Shown here: positions 1 through 7,931 of the stretch, piece after piece | Position numbering within the stretch: the first letter of the stretch is position 1 | How the letters are laid out: each line of letters begins with the position of its first letter | Origin: Brachionus plicatilis | Taxonomy: Eukaryota > Rotifera > Eurotatoria > Ploima > Brachionidae | Assembly: GCA_010279815.1 (NCBI GenBank) | Contig: QEOQ01000163.1 | Coordinates: 96,065 to 112,214, forward strand | Length of the DNA stretch: 16,150 bases | Direction of reading: 5' to 3' | Program-made: the position numbers and the translations under genes | Notes under the pieces: generated by a model | Told to the model about the DNA's origin: nothing | Database searches by the model: none | What the model saw: only the letters and a program-made list of their open reading frames with translations

Positions 1-161
1 AACTTATTTTACATTTTTTTTGAATTTTATTTTAATAAACATATAAAAAAATTTATATATTTTTTTAAAGTAATTTAAATTTTAGAACAACACTAACACT
101 AGATCTCTTTTTTTTACTAATAATTTTATCAATAAGATTATTTTCATTTAGAGTAATTTTT

Positions 162-296
162 TTAAAAATTATTTTCCTTGCTGTTAATGTTTTCATACTC
201 TGATCGTTCTGGTATACCTCTTCTTTTTTCAATTGCCGGAGTACTTTCGTTTACTGTTGGCTCAATATTTAGGCGAAGATTTGATAAACAAAACAT
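162..296 (-). CDS. Possible small ORF of 44 codons, unknown product
   Basis: An ATG at 296 opens a frame that runs to TAA at 162-164. The composition (IEPTVNES, EKRRGIPERSEYENIN) is mixed and charged, unlike the Phe/Lys/Asn/Ile runs that random frames give in this AT-rich DNA, and the underlying DNA is locally GC-richer. I recognise no family. It could be a final exon, a tiny gene or an element remnant. An AATAAA-like sequence lies about 130 bases downstream on the same strand. Coding status is an inference from composition only. Confidence 0.25.
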   Translation of the reverse strand: MFCLSNLRLNIEPTVNESTPAIEKRRGIPERSEYENINSKENNF

Positions 297-1050
297 AACA
301 AAAAAACAGTACATAAAAGAAATCTCAAAATTACTTCCTAAAAAGTGAAAAAAAAATTTAAATGCTAAAACAAAAATAAATTTTTTTGATTAAAAAAATC
401 TTGGAGAGTTAAAAATCACATACAGCACTAGTATGAATTTCTGTTTTTACTTAATTTTACGTATTTTCACGTAAAATTCCCATAGTAAAAAAATGTAAAT
501 TTACCGGATTTTACCAGAATTAGCGGAAATTTTGTTTTATTTATTTTAATTAAAAAATGTCAAACCAAAAAATGTTGGATTTATCCCAAGCAGATTGTAG
601 AAAATGTTTGAGTTTGTTCGCTAGTTAGTCAAGGTACCTTCGAGTTCATGTGAGTCAGAAAAGGATCATTTTATCAATTTATTAACTTATTTAAACTTAT
701 AATAGACAAAATAAAAAAGATAAAATGATCAAGTCATCATAATTAGTGTTGGTAAACGGAGACAGCAATATACGCCATTGGCATTGACAGTGTCATCTCA
801 AAGTAATGTGTTGAAGAAACATATAAAAAGTAGATAAAACATTTAAAAAATGAATGAAGCATAAACTATTTTCAAAAAAAATTTGAAATTTTATTTTAGC
901 CGGAGATCTTAACAGGAAGCTTTGTTCCCTTGGCTGTATTAAAACAAACTAAAATGGTAAAATTTTTGAAAAAATTTTAATGAACTTTAGATTTTTTTTA
1001 GAAATTTAGAACATCTAATATATTCTTGTAGTCCAAAATATATTCTTGAT
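297..1050. other. AT-rich intergenic DNA without a recognisable gene
   Basis: No reading frame with protein-like composition was found on either strand. It contains a 10-bp-arm hairpin (453-478) and a separate 12-bp inverted repeat, GATCATTTTATC at 664-675 and its complement at 719-730. The 12-mer AATTAGTGTTGG near 739 also occurs at the left edge of the element at 2837, which hints that a relative of that element may have decayed here. Confidence 0.5.
453..478. repeat. Perfect hairpin with TTTTACGT arms
   Basis: AATTTTACGT is followed by a six-base loop (ATTTTC) and the exact complement ACGTAAAATT. The same TTTACGTAAA word recurs in clusters at 9191-9262 and, in weaker form, at 9640-9700, so it probably belongs to a dispersed AT-rich repeat family rather than to a terminator. 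Confidence 0.5.
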
Positions 1051-1057
1051 ATAATTA

Positions 1058-1670
1058 TTGAGAGGAAAAAACTTAAAAAGCTATCCATGTAGCTCGAAAT
1101 TGTTTTGGAAAAAAATAAAAAGCCTTGGAACAAATAATGTAAATTCACAGATACCCTCTCTGCGTATTGATATTGAAAAAATTAACTCTTACATCCAAAA
1201 TAAAAAATACTTAGAACAGTATTCAAGTATGGGGTCCTTTTTTCCAGAAATAGACCTTGACGAACTTAAAAAAAAAACAATTAAAAAAATAAAAAAAGTC
1301 TCGTCAGCCGGTCCAGACAGTATAAGCTATCGCCTAATTAAAAACCTCTCTGAATCTTTTTTTAAAAAAAATTTTAAATTTCTCTAACCTATGTCTAACA
1401 AAACCGATAATCCCTAAACAATGGAAAATCTCAAGGATTTACATTTTACCAAAAAAGAGAACATCTAATGATCCATTTAAGTACCGCCCAATAAGCGTTA
1501 CCAATTGTCTAGGTAAGATCTTAGAACGTTTAGTTAGAAATAGGTTATATAAGTATCTCGAAGAAAATAGTTTGATTTTTTTGCAACAATCAGGCTTTCG
1601 TACACATAGACGAACAGCTGAAAATCTTGTTTTCATGACTCACATGACTCACCAGATAAAAGGGACTTGA
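1058..1670 (+). pseudogene. Non-LTR retrotransposon reverse transcriptase fragment (fingers/N-terminal palm)
   Basis: Two adjoining frames together read as the start of a CR1/jockey-type reverse transcriptase. The first (1058-1387) has the linker after the endonuclease and the block SSAGPDSISYRLIKNLSESF, matching the usual K-x-x-K-A-x-G-P-D-x-I-x-x-x-L-x-K motif. The second (about 1386-1670) has IPKQWKISRIYILPKK, then KYRPISVTNCLGKILERLV, then FLQQSGFRTHRRTAENL; these match the YRPISL, LGKI-E and Q-x-GFR-x-x-R-S-T boxes. A one-base frame change near 1385 separates them. The downstream palm with YADD, the thumb and the endonuclease are absent, so the copy is truncated at both ends and cannot be active. 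No ATG opens the first frame. It lies on the opposite strand from the retroelement at 14248-15087 and covers a different part of the enzyme. Confidence 0.85.
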
Positions 1671-2019
1671 ATAAGGTTTGAATAGTTTTATATGAACTGA
1701 ATTAACTTCTATTTATTTCTTTTATTTATTATTTTTAAAATCTTTTGTCAAGTTGTTAATTAGAGTCCTAGGGTTTGTTTAAATGATCTACTGAGGCTCC
1801 TTAAGAGCTGGTAGATACGCTGTGCCTCCTCGTAGTGGACTATTTTTCGAGATTGACCTGCAGCCGGAGTTTTCCAAATCGCGGTCATTAATAGTCAGAA
1901 AAATAGTCTTCATCAAGAAACTAAGAACAAAGAGTTTTGCTATTTGGTTCAAATAAAGTTATGCTGTCACGACTTATCACTTTTGACTATGTGGGTTAAC
2001 CAAAGTTATCTGACAAAAT
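1671..2019. other. Non-coding stretch containing a GC-richer island
   Basis: The interval around 1785-1935 is clearly richer in G and C than its surroundings but has no long frame. It contains an 11-bp inverted repeat, GACTATTTTTC near 1839 with its complement near 1901. Blocks such as GCCTCC-(n)-GTAGTGGA and GAGATTGACCTGCAGCCG resemble parts of the island at 2440-2735 (GAGATTGGCCTGCATCCG), so the two are probably diverged copies of one repeat. Confidence 0.4.
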
Positions 2020-2357
2020 CAAAGACCAGACATTAAATCAAAAAATTTGAAAAAGTTTACTTAGAAATAACCTAAGAAGATTTTAATAAAAATAATCTCA
2101 CTGTCACAGAACTTGTGAAAAAATATGATAGACCTCAGGACTCTAATTCTGTTTCTTCTATTCTTAAGTCAGAGAATTAAGAAAAGATAAAAAACTTATA
2201 TGAAAATAATTTAATCAATCCTAACTCTAAAAGAATGAGGGGTTCTAATTATGTTAAAATTGAAGAGGCCCTTGATCACTGTTTCAAATCAGTTTTGGCA
2301 TATAAAAATATTACTCTTAACGGTCCTTTGATTCAAGCCCAGGCTATTAAATTGATA
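2020..2357 (+). pseudogene. pogo/Tigger-type transposase, N-terminal DNA-binding fragment
   Basis: The translation resembles the double helix-turn-helix N terminus of CENP-B/Tigger/pogo proteins. A first HTH (EDFNKNN, then TVTELVKKYDRPQDS and VSSILKSE) is followed by EKIKNLYENN, the basic KRMRGSNYVKIEEAL, and ITLNGPLIQAQAIKL. The last two correspond to the KR-x-R-x-x-x-Y-x-x-x-E-x-A-L and I-S-G-P-x-I-x-x-K-A boxes of the second, CENPB-type HTH. The frame is broken by TAA at 2178-2180 and by another stop, and possibly a one-base shift, between about 2074 and 2100. Homology ends at about 2357, so the DDE catalytic domain is missing here. A pogo-type terminal repeat at 4490-4565 in fitting orientation could be the other end of the same insertion, split by later elements. 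Confidence 0.75.
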
Positions 2358-2439
2358 GATATTTTTCTTTTTAATATATTTATTATTTTTAAATAAACAA
2401 TAATTCCTTAAAAAAAGTTTATTTTCAATTTTTTTCTTC

Positions 2440-2735
2440 CTATCCTTTAACATGCAAATTTGATTAATACGATGCCCATTTTTTCCACCCAAACACATCG
2501 TATTATCCAGACTCGACTGTAATAGAGTATGAGTTTGGGCCTCCGGTAGTGGATCACGAGCAGCTGTTTTCCCGAAGAGGGATCGCCAGACGTCCCACAA
2601 GAGACCGGTAACGGAATGTAATAACTCAGTCTTTGAGATTGGCCTGCATCCGTAGTAGGCCCAAGTGAAACTGGTTTTGTGATTAAACCAATACTGTCTG
2701 CGATAAAGACATCGCTTTTTAACCATTTCAAATTT
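2440..2735. repeat. GC-richer island of unknown origin
   Basis: This block of about 300 bases is much richer in G and C than the DNA on both sides. Two overlapping open frames exist on the minus strand (2289-2726 and 2447-2731). Neither resembles a known family, and their coexistence argues that open length reflects base composition rather than coding. Shared short blocks with the island near 1785-1935 suggest a dispersed repeat. I cannot assign a type, and a structural-RNA-derived repeat cannot be excluded. Confidence 0.35.
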
Positions 2736-2836
2736 AAATAAACAAATAAAAATAAAACATTATTTCATTAAGTCAAATAAGTAAAAAAATTAGAAAAATG
2801 ACATTTTGATTTTTAAAAAATAGCAAAAAAAATAAA

Positions 2837-3130
2837 TTTAAATTAGTGTTGGATGCGGACAGAGCTAACCGGTCCAAAAGACGGGCCGTTGTAAAAGGCT
2901 GTTGGTCCATATGTTTTGGCGGGCTACATTTTAGTAACCGTTCAATAACTGTATAATTTTAAACCGGTGGACAAAGTTAGAATTTTGGCGGGCTTGTTTT
3001 AAATTTAAACGGTTACTAAACGGGCCAAATTATGTCAGCCAAAATTAGAAAAGTTAATACGGTCACGGTCATGGTTTTGAAAAATTTTGGCCCGTTTACT
3101 GTCTGCTTGCAAGGACACCAAAACTAATTT
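2837..3130. mobile_element. Candidate MITE with TAAATTAGT-type inverted ends
   Basis: The left end TAAATTAGTGTTGG and the complement of the right end TAAATTAGTTTTGG match at 13 of 14 positions. Both are followed by a G-C-x-GACAG block, reached after an extra nine bases on the right. Inside are the exact inverted pair TAGTAACCGTT / AACGGTTACTA (about 2931 and 3008), two direct TTTTGGCGGGCT blocks (about 2914 and 2984) and several ACGGGCC words. It has no coding frame. Its length and higher GC suit a small non-autonomous DNA transposon; the superfamily is unclear. Its right end overlaps the left end of the next element by a few bases. Confidence 0.5.
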
Positions 3131-3412
3131 AGAAATTAAAAAAATTGAAAAAATGTTTCCTCAATCCATTGATAAAATCGTTTTTTAATTTATTAAAACT
3201 GATTTTTTGTAAAGTTTTATTTTCATTTTATTACTTAATTTATTATTTAAATTACTTTTTTAAATTTAATTGTGAGTGAGAAACAAAAATACTTTTGAAA
3301 CAAAAATTTTCAAATTAACTTTTAAAAAAATCAGTTAATACATTTAAATATGAAAATCGACTTTATCAATGGATTGAGAAAATGTTTTTCAGTTTTTATT
3401 TTTTTTCTAAAT
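3127..3412. mobile_element. Foldback MITE, about 286 bp, with arms of about 55 bp
   Basis: The arm at 3127-3180 (ATTTAGAAAT ... TCAATCCATTGATAAA) is the imperfect complement of 3357-3412 (TTTATCAATGGATTGA ... TTTCTAAAT). A further inner pair, AACTGATTTTTT near 3196 and AAAAAATCAGTT near 3325, extends the stem. Both outer ends are followed by CTA (3124-3126 and 3413-3415), which could contain a TA or CTA target duplication. There is no open frame, so this would be a non-autonomous element, possibly mobilised by a Tc1/mariner-like or pogo-like transposase. Confidence 0.7.
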
Positions 3413-3415
3413 CTA

Positions 3416-4489
3416 CATTGCATGTAAAGCATGCTACATTACAATTATTTAAATGAAATCAAAGATTATTTTTAATATCTAAGGGTAAACTTTTTGAATT
3501 GAAATGATTTTTTGAATTAATCATCAACTTCAAGATGCCAATTTAGCCAATAATTATAAATAATATTAATTTTCTTAAACGTTTTAAGTTTAAATAATGC
3601 ATTAATTAGTCAATAATTAATTTAAAACTATTATTGCTAAATAAATATTAAAAAAAATTTTCTTAATCAAAAAATATCCTGCCCGGCTAATTGCGTACTA
3701 CTTAATTGTTAAAATATATGATCAGAATACTTAACTCTATCTTCTTTAAATAATAATTTTTTTTAAAATTATTTTTCCTGTGTAATTAAAATATAAAATT
3801 TTTTATTTGAATATAAAAGTGTTTGAAAATGTCAAAAAAATGCTGATTGACTTCAGACTTTGAGGAAGCATTGTTCAATGCATTGTTATTTATTCATTCT
3901 AGTATCGATTTAAACTATGACGCTTGCTCCATTTCTATCAAGCTGTGCTCAGACATTTGTCGCAAATCGGATTAAATAAAGAGTTGTTTACTCCAATGGC
4001 AGAAAATTTAGAGAATGGAAAAAACAAAAAAGATTTCTTGTCAAAATGACAAAATTGATCGGACACCAAATTAATGAATTCCTTTTTTCTAGCTACTTTT
4101 TTTGATGATTATTTTGCTAAATTTTTCCTTTATTTAGTTAAGTAAGAAAATAAGAAAAATTTTAAATCAAATAAAACTTTTAATTTTTGAAAATTTAATT
4201 TAAATAAACAGACAGAATAAAATTTTTGATCAGATATTATTTTTCAAATTTGATCAGAACATTTTTAAATAAGTAATGAAAGATTTTTACAATTTTATAA
4301 CACTTCTTTATTTTGAAAAAGCAGAGTGTCCGAATTGAATTTTTCCAATTTAAATCAATCGTTAATTTCTTCTTATTTCGTTAAAAATTAATTTTTGCTC
4401 CAAAAATTTTTTTGTTAAAATTTTAAATAAAATTGAAAATATGTGCTTTATAAAATAATATTTAAGGAAAAAAACTAAATTCCGATTTA
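3416..4489. other. AT-rich intergenic DNA, no recognised gene
   Basis: This is mostly low-complexity A/T sequence. One stretch, 3921-4049 on the plus strand, is open for 42 codons with protein-like composition (FYQAVLRHLSQIGLNKELF) but has no start codon and no family I recognise. It may be a decayed part of the DNA transposon whose ends seem to be at 2020 and 4565. A short inverted word, TCGGACAC near 4058 and GTGTCCGA near 4326, flanks part of this region. Confidence 0.35.
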
Positions 4490-4565
4490 AAGCCAATCCG
4501 GAAAACTTAATCCGGAAAGTTTTTTTTCGGTCACAATCATTCCGAATTATCTAGGGTCGACTGTA
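4490..4565. mobile_element. Solitary pogo/Tigger-type terminal inverted repeat (right end)
   Basis: Read on the minus strand the block starts TA-CAGTCGACCCTAGATAATTC and continues with repeated TCCGGATT words (AATCCGGAAA appears twice on the plus strand). The CAGTCGACC start, TA target site and TCCGGAT subterminal repeats are typical of pogo/Tigger-like elements. The end falls at 4563, followed by TA at 4564-4565. I found no matching opposite end. The transposase fragment at 2020-2357 lies on the correct side to have belonged to it. Confidence 0.55.
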
Positions 4566-4697
4566 CTGAATAAGTTATTAAAAAAATTCCCCAATTTAGG
4601 TCCTCATTCCATTCCACTCCAGCATTCTGTAGTTGCGTTCCGTGTTTTAGGTACACCCTTTTTTTTTCAAATAAAACAAAAATCGAGAAATAATTTT

Positions 4698-4708
4698 TTT
4701 ATTTTATT
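4698..4708 (-). terminator. Possible poly(A) signal of the calpain gene
   Basis: On the minus strand the sequence reads AATAAAATAAA, about 110-120 bases after the stop codon of calpain exon 2. In AT-rich DNA this word is common by chance, so it is only supportive of the transcript ending here. Confidence 0.3.
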
Positions 4709-4818
4709 AAAATTTAAATTAAATTTAAAAAATAATTTTTTTTTTCAAAAAATAATTAATTTTCCATTTTTGAATATTTTTTATTTTAAAAATCAAATTC
4801 GATTTTATCATTTAAAAC

Positions 4819-5625
4819 TTACATAATTGAACAAGCAGCCGAAGAAGCCGACTGAGCTTTTCTAGTTATATTTTCAATATCTTTGTCACTCATTCCCTCA
4901 AAATACCATTTATCATAACCATCTTTACCATTATCTGTTTCACCATTAGACTCTTTATCTTCATATTTATCTTGTATATCAAAATAGTATTGTAGCAAAT
5001 ACCTGGCACTTTTGTCCTTGTCATAAGTGCATGGCATAATTATATATTTACTTGGAGGCAGAAAAACTCTTTTTGCTACTTGCCTCTGTCTCTTAAAAGT
5101 TTTGACTGTAGCTACTCTCTTCATATCAGGCTTTTCATAATTTCCCCTCGAATTCTTAACTGCATTTGGTTTAATTGCATAGACATGAAATCCAATTTGT
5201 TCAAGATTAGCCCAAAATGCCTCACTCTGGCTGATTCGAGTCTCTGGATCATCTTTTTGAATAATTGATATTAGGCCCATTGAATGCTTTACTGATGGCG
5301 GAATGTCAAATTCGTGTTGAGGATTGGTCCAATACACTGCCGGATAATAGCCACAGCCTCCCGAATTTTCTCCCGCTATCCATTCATTGTGAATCTGGCT
5401 AAACTTAAAACCAGACTGTGGATTTTCATAATTAGGATGAAGAATGTTCATTGTGGTAAATGTATTGAAAAATTCGTCATAGTCCATTAAAAACTGATTA
5501 GGACTTTGAGACTTGTCAGCGGAGAGAATCTCAGTTATTTTAGAATCAATTTGAGTCCATTCTACAGAATCTCTTCTTTCCATTTTCCTTTGTAGATCTT
5601 GTCTTTGCCAACAGGATTTTGAATT
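4819..5625 (-). CDS. Calpain-like protein, exon 2: end of protease core, CBSW/C2-like domain, C terminus
   Basis: The exon follows a TTTTTTTAAG acceptor. Joined to exon 1 it first reads IQNPVGKDKIYKGKW, matching the calpain block R-N-P-W-G-x-x-x-W-x-G-x-W that holds the catalytic Asn; Asn is kept and the following Trp is Val. The frame then breaks: two extra bases near 5566-5567 separate KEEI from VEWTQIDSKI. After that the open frame matches the rest of the family: FLMDYDEFFNTFTTMNIL (the W/Y-x-S-F-x-D-F-x-x-x-F-T block), then GGCGYYPAVYWTNPQ (the highly conserved GGCRNYPxTFWxNPQ start of the CBSW/domain III), then GFHVYAIKPNAV and KYIIMPCTYD. There are no EF-hands. The chain ends ACSIM, a CaaX-like prenylation motif, but its stop overlaps a perfect GTAAGT donor, so a further exon is possible. 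With the two bases discounted the two exons give about 556 codons. Confidence 0.85.
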   Translation of the reverse strand, partial: NSKSCWQRQDLQRKMERRDSVEWTQIDSKITEILSADKSQSPNQFLMDYDEFFNTFTTMNILHPNYENPQSGFKFSQIHNEWIAGENSGGCGYYPAVYWTNPQHEFDIPPSVKHSMGLISIIQKDDPETRISQSEAFWANLEQIGFHVYAIKPNAVKNSRGNYEKPDMKRVATVKTFKRQRQVAKRVFLPPSKYIIMPCTYDKDKSARYLLQYYFDIQDKYEDKESNGETDNGKDGYDKWYFEGMSDKDIENITRKAQSASSAACSIM

Positions 5626-6312
5626 CTTAAAAAAAAATTTAATTTTTAGCAAACTTTAAAAAAAAATATTTTGTGAAATTTTTATTTAGTTTTTAAAATT
5701 AAAATGTTTTCAGAAAAACCAGAATTTAGGTGCAAAATTAGGGTAGACAAACAAACAAGGAAAAATGAAAATTTGATCTACTTAAAAGGTATTTTAATTT
5801 ATAAAATACATTTTAAATAAAAAATAAATTTTTAAAATTTATTTAATGATCATCAAAAATTGTCGTACACTACAGTCTTCTATCAGATGATCATGTTTTA
5901 TTTTTATCACTTAAAATTTATTAATAAAATTAGTTCTGGAAAAATATGAAAAAACTATCTTGTTTCAATTGCTGCAGTACAGCTATGATACTTTGAAATT
6001 TCCTTTTTTTACCTTTAGATATTATAACTATAATTTTTTCAAAGAATGGCAAGTTTTTTTCCTAATTATTTTTTTTCGAAATTTTAGAACAATCAAGACT
6101 AACAACTGATTAAATTTTATCAAAAGCAATATTGAATGGGGTAAATTTAATATGCTTTCTAATTTGAAGAAAGAATCTTCTAATTAAATGTAGAACAAAT
6201 TTTAATTTAAAAATTAAAAAAAAAAAATTTATTTAATTTTAAACTTGACAAAAAAAAAATATTTTAAATTTTTTTACAAAAAACCAATTTATTTTATAAA
6301 TGATAGTTTTTT

Positions 6313-7021
6313 CAAAAAATTGATAATTTTGGAATTTTTTGATTAATTATAGGAATTTCTGAACATTTGAATAAAATTATTAACTCAGCCTCTACTGATT
6401 TTCTAATAATCAAATAGATTACTTTTAAAAATAGAAAAAATAAAATCATGTGTTCCATGATCCGCTTTACCAAAATGGTTTGCTATTTCAGAATTAAATT
6501 CAAAATTTACAAGATTTTTTACAATGTTTTTTTTTAAAAGGTAAAATATTATTCAAATGTTGAGAAATTTTAGTTCTGCAATCTTTACTAGTTTCACCTA
6601 CATAAAACAAATTACATTTTATACTCTTGATTATATACACACAACCTCCTGAATTACAATTACTGTTACTTTTAATAGGTATATAAATATTAGAAAATTT
6701 TAAACAAAAAGATTCAAATAAAAAATTCCAAATTTTTCAATTTGAAATAGAACATTTTTTTAAAAAAAAACTATGGTAATAAACTTGAACGATCTAGTTC
6801 ACCAACTTGTATAGCAATACCACTTATTTTATTGTAACAATTTCCTTTTTTTAGCAAATTTATCAATAAGTTACGGGAATTTGATAAATAGTCGATGAAC
6901 GAATAACAAATTCTACGAATACGTGTAAATAATGACTTTTGAATATTGTCAAAGATTTTGGTGAAATTTCCTTTCTTGTTAAAAATGCAAAATATGTCTA
7001 AGTCGAAATCAAAAAGAAGAG
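6313..7021 (-). pseudogene. Penelope-like element fragment: RT C-terminal region, linker and GIY-YIG endonuclease
   Basis: Several minus-strand frames in order match the C-terminal half of an endonuclease-bearing Penelope-like element. First comes the post-RT linker (SLFTRIRRICYSFIDYL, then GIAIQVGELDRSSLLP, about 7020-6771). Next is KFSNIYIPIKSNSNCNSGGC leading into CVYIIKSIKCNLFYVGETSK, which carries the GIY-equivalent VYI, the YVG of YIG and the cysteines usual around it, then CRTKISQHLNN. A shift follows, then EIANHFGKADHGTHDF with the conserved His block, and finally VEAELIILFKCSEIPIINQ. At least three frame changes or stops break it. The RT palm is missing, so it is 5'-truncated and dead. 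It has the same orientation as the host calpain. Confidence 0.85.
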
Positions 7022-7070
7022 AGTTTTTTTATTTTATTTGTATATCCTTAATAAATAAAGGGATTATTAT

Positions 7071-7578
7071 TTCAACACAATAAAAAAACTTCTCAACACA
7101 AATTTAAATTTAAATGTGAACAATTTTCTTTTTATTTCTTATAGTCTTAATAGTTTTTTTTGGCATTTTATCCTTGGTGAGGTAAATGATATTTTTTCGA
7201 TTTCTAAGATTCATTCTTAGACTGAATTTGGACAAAATTTTCAAGTAGAAATTTAAAAATTTTCAAAACTAATTTTAATAATTTTAAAAAAATTTGAAAG
7301 CATTTCTTAAGAAATTTAAATAATTGAAACAAAAAAATTTTTGTGTTGTAAAGCTTTTTTTGTCTTTAATTTTTGTGATAAAAAATTTTCTAAATTATTT
7401 TTTTTTGTGTTCAACGATTTTTTAGGAAGAAAATTTTTGTGTTAAAAATTTTTTCACTATTTTTTTAAAATTTGTGCTGAGAAGATAAAATTTTGTGTTA
7501 AAAAGTTTTTTTCTTTTTTTGAAAAATTTGTGACGATCAGTTTAAATTTGTGTTGAAAAGTTTTTTTGTTTTGTTGAA
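7071..7578. repeat. Inverted-repeat element with internal TTTGTGTT sub-repeats
   Basis: The arm 7071-7114 is complementary to 7541-7578: on one strand TTTAAATTTGTGTTGAGAAG against TTTAAATTTGTGTTGAAAAG, followed on both sides by a T-run and a GTTGAA. Between the arms, about seven direct copies of a TTTGTGTT-(n)-AAAAGTTTTTT word lie between 7340 and 7565 at uneven spacing. No coding frame is present. A small non-autonomous element or a decayed Penelope-type terminal repeat would fit; the PLE fragment ends only about 50 bases away. Confidence 0.5.
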
Positions 7579-7931
7579 TAGGTAGACCCATAAATAAACT
7601 ATATAAATCCCCTAATTTTTTTTTTTTATAAAAAAAAATAAATAATAAATATACTTAATAAAGGATTAATTAATGAGCCTTGACGGGCATCAGCAGGAAT
7701 ATGTTATTCATCATTTTATGTCAAGAGTTTTAGCATTTAACAAAAAAATTAAGTAATGATTTGAAGTTTTTTTTTACTTGACTTCGAGACTTAAAAAATT
7801 ACTTTTATTTAGACACTTAATAAAACTCTTAATTAAACAAAATATATATTATAAGATAAGCTCATTTAGTTCTTTTTTCTGATTTTCAATTAATAAGGAA
7901 ATAAAGTAAATTGTCAAAAAAATATATTTAC

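Larger units (their letters stand above)
5626..7931 (-). other. Calpain intron (about 2.3 kb) loaded with element remnants
   Basis: On the minus strand the intron starts GTAAATAT at 7931 and ends TTTTTTTTAAG at 5626. It joins CTC-TTG-TT to A-ATT-CAA-AAT and rebuilds the calpain string RVKLLLIQNPVG with exactly the family spacing before the NPWG block. It contains a Penelope-like fragment (6313-7021) and an inverted-repeat element (7071-7578). At 5626-6312 and 7579-7930 I see only AT-rich DNA; short exceptions are a pair of ATGATCAT words near 5849 and 5887, about 40 bases apart, and a GC-richer patch near 7672-7700. Confidence 0.75.

Noticed and set aside
663..730. Transcription terminator or RNA hairpin at the GATCATTTTATC inverted repeat
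   Set aside because: The 12-bp arms are 43 bases apart and very AT-rich; such pairs occur by chance in this composition and nothing adjacent calls for a structured RNA.
2289..2731. Two overlapping minus-strand frames of 94 and 145 codons as genes
   Set aside because: They overlap in different frames over a GC-richer island, which lengthens frames by composition alone. Neither shows a recognisable domain, and one runs into poly-Lys/Asn-type AT sequence.
5080..5268. Plus-strand ORF opposite calpain exon 2
   Set aside because: It is a shadow of the calpain coding sequence on the other strand.
5626..5652. The Met at 5652 as the true start of a separate C-terminal calpain gene
   Set aside because: The first residues are translated from a polypyrimidine tract and splice acceptor, and the stretch up to the frame disruption fits the family only in another frame that joins exon 1 exactly.
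5840..5900. Hammerhead ribozyme near the Penelope fragment
   Set aside because: A CTGATA and nearby GAAG/GTA words were seen, but the CTGATGA core and the GAAA opposite it are not both present in correct order.
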